Positions 1 through 7,089 of a stretch of DNA of 37,525 nucleotides are shown here, in pieces. Position numbers and translations under genes: made by a program. The notes beneath the pieces were generated by a model that saw only the letters and a program-made list of their open reading frames with translations, was not told the origin of the DNA and did not search any database. The first letter of the stretch is position 1, and each line of letters begins with the position of its first letter. This DNA is from Clostridiales bacterium (GTDB taxonomy: Bacteria; Bacillota; Clostridia; Lachnospirales; Lachnospiraceae), in assembly GCA_029100885.1 (NCBI GenBank), contig JAQXPY010000130.1:1-37525 (forward strand), given 5' to 3'.

Positions 1-17
1 AGAGAAGGAAAAGGAAT

Positions 18-91
18 GCCTCAATAGCTCAGTTGGTCAGAGCATCTGACTGTTAATCAGGGGGTCCCAGGTTCAAGTCCTGGTTGGGGCG
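18..91 (+). tRNA. tRNA-Asn (anticodon GTT)
   Basis: The sequence folds as a complete cloverleaf. The acceptor stem GCCTCAA (18-24) pairs with TTGGGGC (84-90), with one G-U pair. The D arm has the AGCTCAGTTGG motif, the anticodon loop CTGTTAA carries GTT at 52-54, and the T arm has GGTTCAAGTCC. Base 91 is the discriminator. CCA is not encoded, as is common for many Firmicute tRNAs. A strong intrinsic terminator follows within 20 nt, so this is the last or only tRNA of its unit. Confidence 0.96.
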
Positions 92-108
92 CTTACATTA
101 ACAGCAAG

Positions 109-132
109 CACAGTCGATGACTGTGTTTTTTT
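109..132 (+). terminator. Rho-independent terminator of tRNA-Asn
   Basis: A perfect 7-bp stem, CACAGTC (109-115) with GACTGTG (119-125), has a GAT loop and is followed by seven T residues. It lies directly after the tRNA. Confidence 0.9.
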
Positions 133-141
133 GTGTATAGA

Positions 142-246
142 GGTAACGGTTCAGCACGGACTGAAGGACAGACGGCAGAGACATGAGCAAGAAGCGAACG
201 ACAGTGAGCGGATTTCGAATGTGATGCCGTCTGCCGAACTGTTGCC
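142..246 (+). repeat. Dispersed structured intergenic repeat, copy A
   Basis: This stretch between the tRNA terminator and the GNAT gene is related to 27678-27835 on the opposite strand. Over an ungapped 53-nt core (169-221 versus 27753-27701), 43 positions are identical by my count. Both copies have near-complementary ends: here 142-156 pairs with 232-246 except for two G-U pairs and one A-C. An inner stem AGACGGCA (170-177) pairs with TGCCGTCT (225-232). A third, partial copy is at 2442-2479. No convincing coding frame is present. It may be a small palindromic mobile repeat or a structured RNA. Confidence 0.75.
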
Positions 247-313
247 GGACAATAAAACTTAGAGCGGAAATGTACTCGTATATTTCCTGCCATTCAGAAT
301 AGGAGATCATTGT

Positions 314-862
314 ATGATTATATTGAACGCTGTTTTAGAGGATGCTGAGGAGCTTCTGAACATATACGCTCCTTATGTGTCAGATACGGCTGTTTCATTT
401 GAATATGACATACCTGACCTTGAGGAGTTTCGCGGCAGGCTCGTTTCAATAAGCGCTCACTATCCTTATCTGAAGGCTGTTGAGGGCGAACACATTGTAG
501 GTTACGCATATGCGTCTGCGTTTAAGAACAGATCAGCTTACGACTGGTCGGTGGAATCTACGATATATCTTAGACAGGCTGCCAGAGGCAAGGGGATCGG
601 CAGAGAGCTGTACAGCGCGCTGGAAGCAGAGCTCAGGCACAGAGGCTTCCTTAATATGAACGCATGCATTGCTGTACCGATTTCAGAGGATGATCCTTTT
701 CTGACCGATGCCAGCAGAAGCTTTCATTTGAAACAGGGCTTTTCCGAGGTCGGTATTTTTCATAAGAGCGGATATAAATTCGGTCGATGGTATGACATGG
801 TATGGATGGAAAAGCTGCTCGGAGACCATTCCGAAAGCATTTCTCGTCCGTTATTTCTTTAA
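314..862 (+). CDS. GNAT-family N-acetyltransferase, phosphinothricin-acetyltransferase-like
   Basis: The 182-residue protein is a single GNAT domain of the COG1247 (Pat/Bar-like) type, which moves an acetyl group from acetyl-CoA to a small amine or amino acid analogue in the cytoplasm. The acetyl-CoA pyrophosphate-binding loop is seen at residues 91-96 (RGKGIG, fitting Q/RxxGxG/A). It is preceded by the YLRQAA strand and followed by the usual helix, and the C-terminal half has the HLKQGFSEVGIFHKSG segment typical of this subfamily. AGGAGA about 8 nt before the ATG fixes the start. The last 15 residues (HSESISRPLFL end) extend beyond the usual domain. The true substrate cannot be told from sequence; drug resistance should not be assumed. 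It appears to be a single-gene unit. Confidence 0.88.
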   Translation: MIILNAVLEDAEELLNIYAPYVSDTAVSFEYDIPDLEEFRGRLVSISAHYPYLKAVEGEHIVGYAYASAFKNRSAYDWSVESTIYLRQAARGKGIGRELYSALEAELRHRGFLNMNACIAVPISEDDPFLTDASRSFHLKQGFSEVGIFHKSGYKFGRWYDMVWMEKLLGDHSESISRPLFL

Positions 863-978
863 TCACGAATAAATTCTGCCGGATTCCGGATAGTTCCTTA
901 TTATCAGGGATGGTTCTTATCTCTTCATAAGCTTTCAAAATTACTTACAAAAATTAAATTATATTACTGATTTTTTTG

Positions 979-1007
979 TTCAATTGTTCTGCTTATCATG
1001 GTATCAT
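979..1007 (+). promoter_or_regulatory. Candidate promoter for the Gly-rich / DUF6734 pair
   Basis: TTCAAT (979-984), a 17-nt spacer, and TATCAT (1002-1007) preceded by TG in the extended -10 position. The octamer TCATGATA occurs twice here, at 1004-1011 and 1022-1029, overlapping the -10 and the likely start site, so a repressor could bind there. The rest of the 211-nt gap (863-1073) is AT-rich and shows no gene. Confidence 0.4.
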
Positions 1008-1073
1008 GATATCTGAAGCTTTCATGATAATGGTTTATATATTTTTTCGATAAAGGAGAAGTCATTAAACAAG

Positions 1074-1565
1074 ATGAGCGAAACAAGCTACAGAAAAGAT
1101 CTATGGAGACTTTCGGACAGGAATGAGTGGCTCGGCAGCTATGCTGAGATGGTTAATCGTGAGGACCTGGTTCATTTTGATAAAATGTATTCAGGCTCCG
1201 GCAGAGGTACCTCTCTGTCTGCTTCATTCAGAACCGGCTCCCGTGTCGGCAGCGGTGCCGGACAAGGGCAGGGATTCGGCTATGGTTTTGGGTACGGGCA
1301 GAGTTCAGGAAGAGGCTCCGGATATTTTTTGGGATTTAGTTCCGGTCGTTTTGGTTCAGGGTCAGGATATTTCAGAACAGGATCATTTCGGTCAGGTTTT
1401 ATTGGAGGCTCCTACAGATCCGGTTCTGTCAGGACAGGCTCTGGCCCGGGACCGTATTTTGTCGGCTCGGGAGCATATAGAGCATCCTGTCGTCAGGACA
1501 TGACATATGGTATGAATGTTGAGCTCGGTGTCTGCGGTCTCGGCTATGGCATCGGACTTCTTTGA
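1074..1565 (+). CDS. Gly/Ser/Arg/Tyr-rich low-complexity protein, unknown function
   Basis: A 163-residue protein with no family I recognise. Residues 1-38 are ordinary and charged (leader-like, Trp11 and Trp19). Residues 39-137 are almost only Gly, Ser, Arg, Phe, Tyr and Thr, with repeats such as FRTGS, GSGYF and GFGYG. No Asp or Glu occurs between D36 and D142, and no Lys after K37, so the tract is strongly basic. Twelve Tyr are spread along the chain and two Cys lie near the end (139, 154). There is no signal peptide. AAGGAG lies about 16 nt upstream of the ATG, somewhat far. The next gene starts 10 nt after the stop and its GAGG ribosome site overlaps this stop codon, so the two are probably coupled. 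It could be a coat-like structural protein, a phase-separating protein, or a substrate of the neighbouring enzyme. Confidence 0.65.
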   Translation: MSETSYRKDLWRLSDRNEWLGSYAEMVNREDLVHFDKMYSGSGRGTSLSASFRTGSRVGSGAGQGQGFGYGFGYGQSSGRGSGYFLGFSSGRFGSGSGYFRTGSFRSGFIGGSYRSGSVRTGSGPGPYFVGSGAYRASCRQDMTYGMNVELGVCGLGYGIGLL

Positions 1566-1575
1566 GGCTCGTTCC

Positions 1576-2442
1576 ATGAGGGCGTTTCATTCCTTCTGGT
1601 CCGAGCCTAACAGATCCAGACACAACGGAAGCATCGTATTCCCTGATTTTGAGCAGCTGACCGCTATTCTGTCTGCTTTGGAATGGAGATCTCATTCCGG
1701 TCCTGTCTGTATGATAACCGACAGTGACGGCGCCGAATATTTCAGGAGAGCAGGGCTGTCGGTTTTCTGGGATTCGACGGAGACGGCTTTGGATGATCTT
1801 TCCGGCAAGACTGATCCGTTTCTCTTCTGGGCCGCGGGCAAGCTGTACAGCCTTAAGACCATGAAGGCTCCTTGTGTAATGCTCGACACGGATATCATTA
1901 TCTGGAAGGATATCCGGGATATGCTTTCTGCCGATGTGGTCGCAGCTCATCCTGAGCAGTTAAATGAAAATGTTTATCCTGACAGAGCTGTTTTCAGGCT
2001 GAAGAACGGGTATGAGTTTCCTTCAGAATGGGATTTTTCATTGGATGCTGCAAATACCGCATTTTTGTATATCAGGAATCAGGATTTTTTGGAGCATTAT
2101 GTGGATCGGGCTGCGGAGTTTTTCGCAAACGTTGAAGCAGAAGGCTTAAACCCTGTTACAGCTATGTGCTTTGCGGAACAGAGAGTGCTGCCGATGTGCG
2201 CGGCTGCAAAAAAACAGTCCATAGGATTTCTGTTTGATATTTGTGATGCGGATATTCAGGACATCGCCACTCATACATGGGGCTTCAAGCAGGTTCTGGA
2301 GGAGCTGCCGGAGTCCAGATATCAGTTCTGTATGAGATGCGTTCGCAGGATAGCTGTGGATTTTCCTGAATTTGCGGACAGATTGAAGCAGTGCCCGGAT
2401 CTTGCTGCATATTATGAGGATTATTGCAGAGAGCCTAAGTAG
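1576..2442 (+). CDS. DUF6734-like putative glycosyltransferase (GT-A fold)
   Basis: A 288-residue protein that begins MRAFHSFWSEPN, as I recall for DUF6734 proteins, and carries a D104-T-D106 motif after a hydrophobic strand (CVMLDTDIII). This is the usual metal and nucleotide-sugar site of GT-A glycosyltransferases. The start at 1576 is preferred over the in-frame ATG at 1516 because GAGG (1564-1567) sits 8 nt before it, overlapping the upstream stop. The 1516 start would also lie deep inside the previous gene. There is no signal peptide or membrane segment, so it is likely cytoplasmic. Its tight coupling to the Gly/Ser/Tyr-rich protein suggests that protein may be its acceptor (inference). 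The stop codon TAG abuts the fragment of the dispersed repeat. The donor sugar and real activity are unknown. Confidence 0.7.
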   Translation: MRAFHSFWSEPNRSRHNGSIVFPDFEQLTAILSALEWRSHSGPVCMITDSDGAEYFRRAGLSVFWDSTETALDDLSGKTDPFLFWAAGKLYSLKTMKAPCVMLDTDIIIWKDIRDMLSADVVAAHPEQLNENVYPDRAVFRLKNGYEFPSEWDFSLDAANTAFLYIRNQDFLEHYVDRAAEFFANVEAEGLNPVTAMCFAEQRVLPMCAAAKKQSIGFLFDICDADIQDIATHTWGFKQVLEELPESRYQFCMRCVRRIAVDFPEFADRLKQCPDLAAYYEDYCREPK

Positions 2443-2479
2443 AACGGCTTGCGAATAGTCTTGCCGGGTGCTGAACGGC
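2442..2479 (+). repeat. Dispersed intergenic repeat, 3' fragment (copy C)
   Basis: This resembles only the 3' part of copies A and B: the shared pieces are GA-CGG-TTGCGAAT, then TTGCCG and TGCTGAA. No left arm is seen upstream, where the DUF6734 coding region ends, so this looks like a truncated copy. Its first base is the last base of that gene's stop codon. Confidence 0.55.
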
Positions 2480-2532
2480 AGCAAAATTTCTAAGCAGCAA
2501 TAAGAATCCAAAGCGGCAGCATAAATCCAAGG
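2476..2532 (+). repeat. Three imperfect 19-bp tandem units
   Basis: Units at 2476-2494, 2495-2513 and 2514-2532 share the pattern (CGG)CAGCA..A..AAATCCAAG. They fill most of the 117-nt gap between the converging DUF6734 and M18 genes. No clear terminator hairpin with a T tract is seen there. Confidence 0.55.
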
Positions 2533-2559
2533 CAGCATGTGACTGAAATAATGCGGTCT

Positions 2560-3987
2560 TTACTGCCTCAGTGTTATGCTGCCGTCTTCGTCTATATTCA
2601 GGGAGCATCCGAAAAATGCCGTCATCGCGTCGATAAGATATCTCGTATCTTTTACTCCTGCGGTCTCGTAAGGTGAATGCATGGCAAGCTGCGCTGCTCC
2701 GATATCAGCAGAATAGACGGATACGTGAGAACCTGAAATACTGCCGAGAGTAGAGCCGCCCGGAATGTCGGAATTGTTTACATACTCCTGAAAAGGAATA
2801 CTGTTTCTCAGGCACAGCTCTCTGAATACGGATGCCGAGACGGCGTTTGTGGTATATTTTCCTGCGGCACTGTGCTTGATCAGGATCCCATGGTTCATGT
2901 ATACATGATTTGTAGGGTCGTTCTTGTCAATGTGGTTCGGATGCACCGCATGACCGTTATCCGCTGAGAGCATGAAGCTTCGGGACAGCATGCACAGAGA
3001 CTGCTCATGTGAGATACAAAGACAGGAAAGGATCCTGTCCATCACTGTCTTAAGATATTCGGAATCGGCTCCGTTCATCGTGCAGCTGCCGATTTCCTCG
3101 CTGTCGAAGATGCAGCACACGGAAATGCTGTCTGATTTCTCAGCAGACAGCAAGGCTTCGATGGAAGAAAAGACACACATGAGGTCATCAAGGCGAGGAG
3201 AGGAAATATATTCCCTGTCAGCTCCCCAAATGCAGGGACGGCTGCGGTCATACAGGAACAGGTCGTAGCCAAGTATATTTTCAGCCTTTGTCCGTGCCTC
3301 TTTTGCCAGCATATCTTTAAAACGTCCGTGTATCTCCTCCGATCCCATCAGAGGAAGCATATCGGACTGTATCCTGAATGCGGTACCTTTGTTTGCTTCA
3401 CGGTTTAAATGAATTGCAAGGCTTGGAAGCATGACCAGATCCCTGTCGAAGCTTATCAGTTCGGATCTCAGTCTTCCTTCGCCATCCCTTACGGTCAAAC
3501 GGCCGGCTATGGAAAGCGGGCGGTCAAACCAGGGAGCACACAGCATTCCTCCGTATTTTTCAACATTCAGCTCTGTATATTTGCCGTCGCGAAGTATCTC
3601 GCAGTTTTCCTTCAGCTTAAAGGATGGAGAATCACAATGTGATGCTGTCATATGAAAGCTGTGTGCCGTGCCCTCAGGCAGCCTGAAGGCTATCAGAGAC
3701 GAGTCCGCTCGAATCGTATAGTAGCTTTTTCCGGGAACAAGATGCCATTCTTTTTCGTAACAAAGCTTCTCATAGCCGGCATCATCCAGCCTCCCGGAAA
3801 TATTTTTTACGGTATGAAAGCAGGTCGGCGATGCCTGAATGAAATCAAGCAGCCTTGAAGCCACAGCTTCAAAATCCTGTGCCGAATACTTCTGCGCCGA
3901 ATACTCCTGAGCCGAATACTCCTGAGCCGAAAGAGTATCCGGCTCATTTCCTTGCTTTATATTATTATTATTATTATTATTATTCAT
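2560..3987 (-). CDS. M18-family metalloaminopeptidase (aspartyl aminopeptidase type)
   Basis: A 475-residue cytoplasmic dizinc peptidase that removes N-terminal residues, often acidic ones. Metal-ligand motifs are visible in order: H117 in TASHCDSPSF, the SPRLDD aspartates, the DSEEIGS glutamates, and the C-terminal MHSPYETAG histidine. The family core (about 430 residues) starts near residue 40 with FEAVASRLLDFIQASPT. Before it lies an unusual extension: eight Asn in a row (residues 2-9, all AAT) and four copies of SAQEY/SAQKY/SAQDF (residues 20-39). AAAGGAATGAAATG places the ribosome site correctly for this ATG, so the extension is probably translated. It is the only - strand gene in the window and stands alone. 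The start region is divergent from the VOC gene. Confidence 0.93.
   Translation of the reverse strand: MNNNNNNNNIKQGNEPDTLSAQEYSAQEYSAQKYSAQDFEAVASRLLDFIQASPTCFHTVKNISGRLDDAGYEKLCYEKEWHLVPGKSYYTIRADSSLIAFRLPEGTAHSFHMTASHCDSPSFKLKENCEILRDGKYTELNVEKYGGMLCAPWFDRPLSIAGRLTVRDGEGRLRSELISFDRDLVMLPSLAIHLNREANKGTAFRIQSDMLPLMGSEEIHGRFKDMLAKEARTKAENILGYDLFLYDRSRPCIWGADREYISSPRLDDLMCVFSSIEALLSAEKSDSISVCCIFDSEEIGSCTMNGADSEYLKTVMDRILSCLCISHEQSLCMLSRSFMLSADNGHAVHPNHIDKNDPTNHVYMNHGILIKHSAAGKYTTNAVSASVFRELCLRNSIPFQEYVNNSDIPGGSTLGSISGSHVSVYSADIGAAQLAMHSPYETAGVKDTRYLIDAMTAFFGCSLNIDEDGSITLRQ
3961..3984 (-). repeat. (AAT)8 trinucleotide repeat encoding poly-Asn
   Basis: Eight perfect AAT codons directly follow the ATG of the M18 peptidase. 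A change in copy number would keep the frame but alter the Asn tract and the sequence just after the start codon. Four 15-bp units encoding SAQEY-like repeats follow at 3871-3930. Confidence 0.9.
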
Positions 3988-4121
3988 TTCATTCCTTTTT
4001 TGATACTGTCGTTATTGTTATGTGCTACTTTCGTTATTGATAGATGCAATATATAATTATGGCAATTTTACCGGGAAGAATCAAGACGATGTGAATAAAT
4101 GGAGCAAGTATAGTAAGGCTT

Positions 4122-4481
4122 TTGCCGGTTGAAGAAGTTGAAGAAGTAAAGCAATTCTACTCGGAGGTGCTTGAAATGCCTATGCTGAGGAGCTGGGGCG
4201 AAGAGGGAACCGAGTCATACGGAATGATGTTTGATACAGGAAGCGGAGTGATTGAGGTGTTTGCCGAGGCTAAGGAACAGCTTTTGCAGGGAGCGATAAG
4301 ACATTTTGCGCTTTCTACGGAGGAGGTTGACAGATGTGTGGAAAAGGTAAGGGCTGCGGGCTATAAGATCACTATGGAGCCTAACGATATCGTTATAGGA
4401 TCCCAGCCTCCGCTTCCGGCAAGAATAGCGTTTGTTATCGGACCTGTCGGAGAAGAGATAGAATTTTTCTGTGAGAAGTAA
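4122..4481 (+). CDS. VOC (glyoxalase/bleomycin-resistance fold) family protein, start uncertain
   Basis: A small protein of about 120 residues with the vicinal-oxygen-chelate pattern: VKQFYSEVLEM, then MMFDTGSGVIEVF, then RHFALSTEEVDRCVEKVRAAGYKI, ending in GPVGEEIEFF. The family includes glyoxalase I, dioxygenases and antibiotic-binding proteins; the substrate here is unknown. Only a TTG (4122) is available as a standard start, with AAGG 3 nt before it. The first beta strand, residues like ASIVRLLPVEEV, lies partly upstream in the same open frame (back to the TGA at 4092-4094), where the only start-like codon is ATA at 4095. The gene may therefore use a rare start, begin short, or be N-terminally damaged. 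A strong terminator follows directly. Confidence 0.75.
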   Translation: MPVEEVEEVKQFYSEVLEMPMLRSWGEEGTESYGMMFDTGSGVIEVFAEAKEQLLQGAIRHFALSTEEVDRCVEKVRAAGYKITMEPNDIVIGSQPPLPARIAFVIGPVGEEIEFFCEK

Positions 4482-4486
4482 ATTAT

Positions 4487-4539
4487 GAGGAGATTGTCAA
4501 AGATATTAAAGGCATCATTGATGATCTCCTCTTTTTTTT
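4487..4539 (+). terminator. Rho-independent terminator after the VOC gene
   Basis: GAGGAGAT (4487-4494) pairs with ATCTCCTC (4524-4531). The stem extends inward by six pairs (two G-U), and eight T residues follow at 4532-4539. Confidence 0.93.
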
Positions 4540-4649
4540 ATTTTATAAGAACCCTGTTTTAATCTAATTGGCAGGATCGGACTCCTGGCCTGACCTGCTG
4601 TGCTTCCAAATTGTAATCCGGCGCAGCGCTCCGGGGATCGGATCATAAG

Positions 4650-4719
4650 CCGTATGTGAAAAATATGTAAACATATGTAAACATATGTAAGCATATGAAA
4701 TCATATTTTTTACATACGG
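4650..4719. repeat. 70-bp hairpin with three CATATG-containing tandem units, upstream of glgB
   Basis: Arms of 18 nt (4650-4667 and 4702-4719) are complementary except for one G-U pair. The loop contains three 10-bp units TAAACATATG, TAAACATATG and TAAGCATATG. There is no T tract outside the stem, so it is not an ordinary terminator. It lies in the 407-nt gap between the VOC gene and glgB, about 60 bp before the likely glgB promoter, and could be a regulator-binding cluster or a cruciform. The rest of the gap (4540-4649) shows only a duplicated GGATCGGA and no gene. Confidence 0.7.
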
Positions 4720-4778
4720 TTCTTATTATATCTAATGGTTTCCATAAAAAATAATGTGTCGACAGTATTAGGAAATAG

Positions 4779-4787
4779 TTGTATAAT
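4779..4787 (+). promoter_or_regulatory. Candidate extended -10 promoter of glgB
   Basis: TATAAT at 4782-4787 with a TG just upstream (TTGTATAAT). No good -35 is present at 17 nt; the nearest candidate is the TGTCGACAG area at 4756-4764. The glgB ATG is 102 nt downstream. Confidence 0.5.
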
Positions 4788-4888
4788 AATTACAAAATAG
4801 TCCGAAAAACAAATTGAATAATTTGTGAAAACGACCAATTTCCGTATTGTTCATGCGGGGATTGAGTTATTGTATATAAGGAGAGAAT

Positions 4889-6967
4889 ATGGCGGAAAAA
4901 TGGGCGGAGCAATTCAGAGCCGGCGAGCTGACTGACGGCTGGCACTATTTCGGAGCACATCCGTGTGAAAAGGATGGTATGAAGGGCTGGAATTTCTGCG
5001 TTTGGGCACCGAATGCAAGAGCAGTTTCTGTTGTGGGAGACTTTAACGGATGGGAGCCGGGGGTCAATCCGCTTGAAAATGAGCTCGGTATCTGGCAGGG
5101 CTTTATCCCGAGGCTGGAGCAGTATGCGGTGTATAAATTTGCGATAGAGGCTCAGGACGGCACTGTCAGGTTTAAGGCGGATCCTTATGCCTTTCATGCC
5201 GAGACACGGCCTTCAAACGGCAGCAAGCTCTACGGGCTTAAGGCTTTTGACTGGTCCGACGAAGAATATATCAGGTCGAGAAAAGACCGCAGACTGTATG
5301 ACGGTCCGCTTAATATCTATGAGGTCCATATCGGATCATGGAAGCAGCGGAGCAACGGGGATTTCTTTGATTACAGGTCATTTGGATATGAGATTTCCAA
5401 ATACGTCAAGGAGATGGGCTTCAATGCGGTGGAGCTGATGCCTATCACAGAGTATCCTCTGGATGATTCGTGGGGATATCAGGTCACCGGATATTTTGCA
5501 CCTACATCAAGATACGGAACTCCCGAGGATGCAAAATGGATGATAGATTATCTCCACAAGGAGGGAATCGCAGTCATTCTTGATTGGGTACCTTCACATT
5601 TCTGCAAGGACGGCTTCGGTCTTATAGACTTTGACGGAGGAAGCTGCTACGAATATGCCGACCCGAACAAGAAGGAGCATGCTTCATGGGGTACCAGAGT
5701 GTTTGATTTCGGAAGACCTGAGGTGATCAGCTTTCTCTGCTCGTCCGCAAGATACTGGCTGGAGGAGTTTCATGTGGACGGCCTCCGTGTGGATGCGGTA
5801 GCATCGATGCTCTATCTGGATTACGACAGGCCTGACGGACGCTGGAGTCCTAACAAGTACGGTGGAAAGGAAAATATCGAGGCCATAGAGTTCCTCAGAA
5901 AGCTCAACAGGATGGCGTTCTCGGTCAATCCGTATGTGATGATGATAGCCGAGGAGTCAACGGCATGGCCTATGGTTTCAAAGCCGGTGGAGTCGGGCGG
6001 ACTCGGATTTAATTTCAAATGGAATATGGGCTGGATGAACGACATGTGCCATTATCTGAAAATGGATCCGTTCTTCCGCAAAGACAATCATAATGACATT
6101 ACCTTTTCTCTTATGTATGCCTTCAGTGAGAATTTCATTCTCCCTATGTCACACGATGAGGTGGTGCATATGAAGGGCTCCCTTGTCAACAAGATGCCGG
6201 GAGCATATGAGAACCAGCTGAAATGTGTAAGAGGCTTTTACTCATACATGCTCACGCACCCTGGCAAAAATATGCTCTTTATGGGTCCGGAGATAGGACA
6301 GTGGCATGAGTGGGATTCCAAGGGTCAGCTGGACTGGTATCTGCTGGACAACAGGCTGAACAGGCAGCTTCAGACATTCTTCAAGGAGATTAACAGATTT
6401 TATCTGGAGAGTCCTGAGCTGTGGGAGGTGGATTACGAGCAGAGCGGCTTTGAGTGGCTTGTGACAGACGATACCCGCAATAATATGGTCGTATTTTTGA
6501 GGAAGGACAAAAAGGGCAATGATCTGCTCTGCGCGGTAAATTTCTCACCTAATGAGATAAGCAATTATCGAGTCGGCGTGCCAGAGCGCAGAAGATATGT
6601 GCCTGTATTTAATACCGATAAGGAAGAGTTCGGAGGCACAGGCTTTGGAGATACGCAGCCGGTAAAGGTCGAGAGGATAGAATCAAACGGCAGAAACGCC
6701 TCTGTTTCCATCAGGATCCCTGCCTTCAGCGGAGTGTTTTTCAGAGGAGAGGGCAAGCTTCCTAAGCTCAGAAAGAAAAAAACATCTTCAGAGACAGCTG
6801 CTGCAGAGAAAAAATCAGCAGTCGAAAAGAAGGCGTCAGCCAAAAAGGAAGCGTCAGCCGTAAAGAAAGCTGCAGGAAAAAAATCAGCAGTCGAAAAGAA
6901 GGCGGCAGCCGGGAAAAAGACAGCACAAGGTAATATCCAGGAAAATAACACAGCCGGGATCGTATGA
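4889..6967 (+). CDS. glgB: 1,4-alpha-glucan branching enzyme
   Basis: The enzyme cuts alpha-1,4-glucan chains and rejoins them as alpha-1,6 branches. The 692 residues hold an N-terminal CBM48 (FCVWAPNARAVSVVGDFNGW), the GH13 barrel, and the C-terminal all-beta domain. Catalytic residues are visible: nucleophile D302 in GLRVDAV, acid/base E355 in IAEES, and D423 in MSHDEVVH, with region I as DWVPSHF. AAGGAGAG precedes the ATG. The last ~70 residues (from about 622) form a Lys/Ala-rich tail with repeated KKSAVEKKA and KKxA units. Branching enzymes normally lack this, and it resembles histone-H1-like tails. It is the first gene of the glycogen locus. The Ala-rich frame remains open for a further stretch after the TGA. 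Confidence 0.97.
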   Translation: MAEKWAEQFRAGELTDGWHYFGAHPCEKDGMKGWNFCVWAPNARAVSVVGDFNGWEPGVNPLENELGIWQGFIPRLEQYAVYKFAIEAQDGTVRFKADPYAFHAETRPSNGSKLYGLKAFDWSDEEYIRSRKDRRLYDGPLNIYEVHIGSWKQRSNGDFFDYRSFGYEISKYVKEMGFNAVELMPITEYPLDDSWGYQVTGYFAPTSRYGTPEDAKWMIDYLHKEGIAVILDWVPSHFCKDGFGLIDFDGGSCYEYADPNKKEHASWGTRVFDFGRPEVISFLCSSARYWLEEFHVDGLRVDAVASMLYLDYDRPDGRWSPNKYGGKENIEAIEFLRKLNRMAFSVNPYVMMIAEESTAWPMVSKPVESGGLGFNFKWNMGWMNDMCHYLKMDPFFRKDNHNDITFSLMYAFSENFILPMSHDEVVHMKGSLVNKMPGAYENQLKCVRGFYSYMLTHPGKNMLFMGPEIGQWHEWDSKGQLDWYLLDNRLNRQLQTFFKEINRFYLESPELWEVDYEQSGFEWLVTDDTRNNMVVFLRKDKKGNDLLCAVNFSPNEISNYRVGVPERRRYVPVFNTDKEEFGGTGFGDTQPVKVERIESNGRNASVSIRIPAFSGVFFRGEGKLPKLRKKKTSSETAAAEKKSAVEKKASAKKEASAVKKAAGKKSAVEKKAAAGKKTAQGNIQENNTAGIV

Positions 6968-7077
6968 ACCGTCGGAACCGCCGCAGCAGCCGTAACAGTC
7001 GCAGCAGCTGTAATGGTCCGGCAGACCGGCGCTTTCGGATCAGATATGTTATAAAAAGGGTTTATATATTTAGATAA
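6964..7077 (+). CDS. Possible 37-residue Arg/Ser-rich small protein between glgB and glgC
   Basis: The ATG overlaps the glgB stop as ATGA, and the TAA ends inside the glgC ribosome binding region (TAAGGAG). The protein would start MNRRNRRSSRNSRSSCNG and be very basic. The DNA contains an 18-bp imperfect duplication (GCCGCAGCAGCCGTAACA-like), so the open frame could be a by-product of repeat growth of the glgB tail. No family is recognised. The coupled overlap is the main support. Confidence 0.3.
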   Translation: MNRRNRRSSRNSRSSCNGPADRRFRIRYVIKRVYIFR

Positions 7078-7089
7078 GGAGAGAAGCTT

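Noticed and set aside
93-310. Short reverse-strand open frames overlapping the tRNA terminator and repeat copy A
   Set aside because: They have no ribosome site or homology and arise from the palindromic repeat; copy B does not keep the frame.
1516-1575. Longer start for the DUF6734 gene at 1516
   Set aside because: It lies inside the preceding gene, lacks a ribosome site, and the protein family begins at MRAFHSFW (1576).
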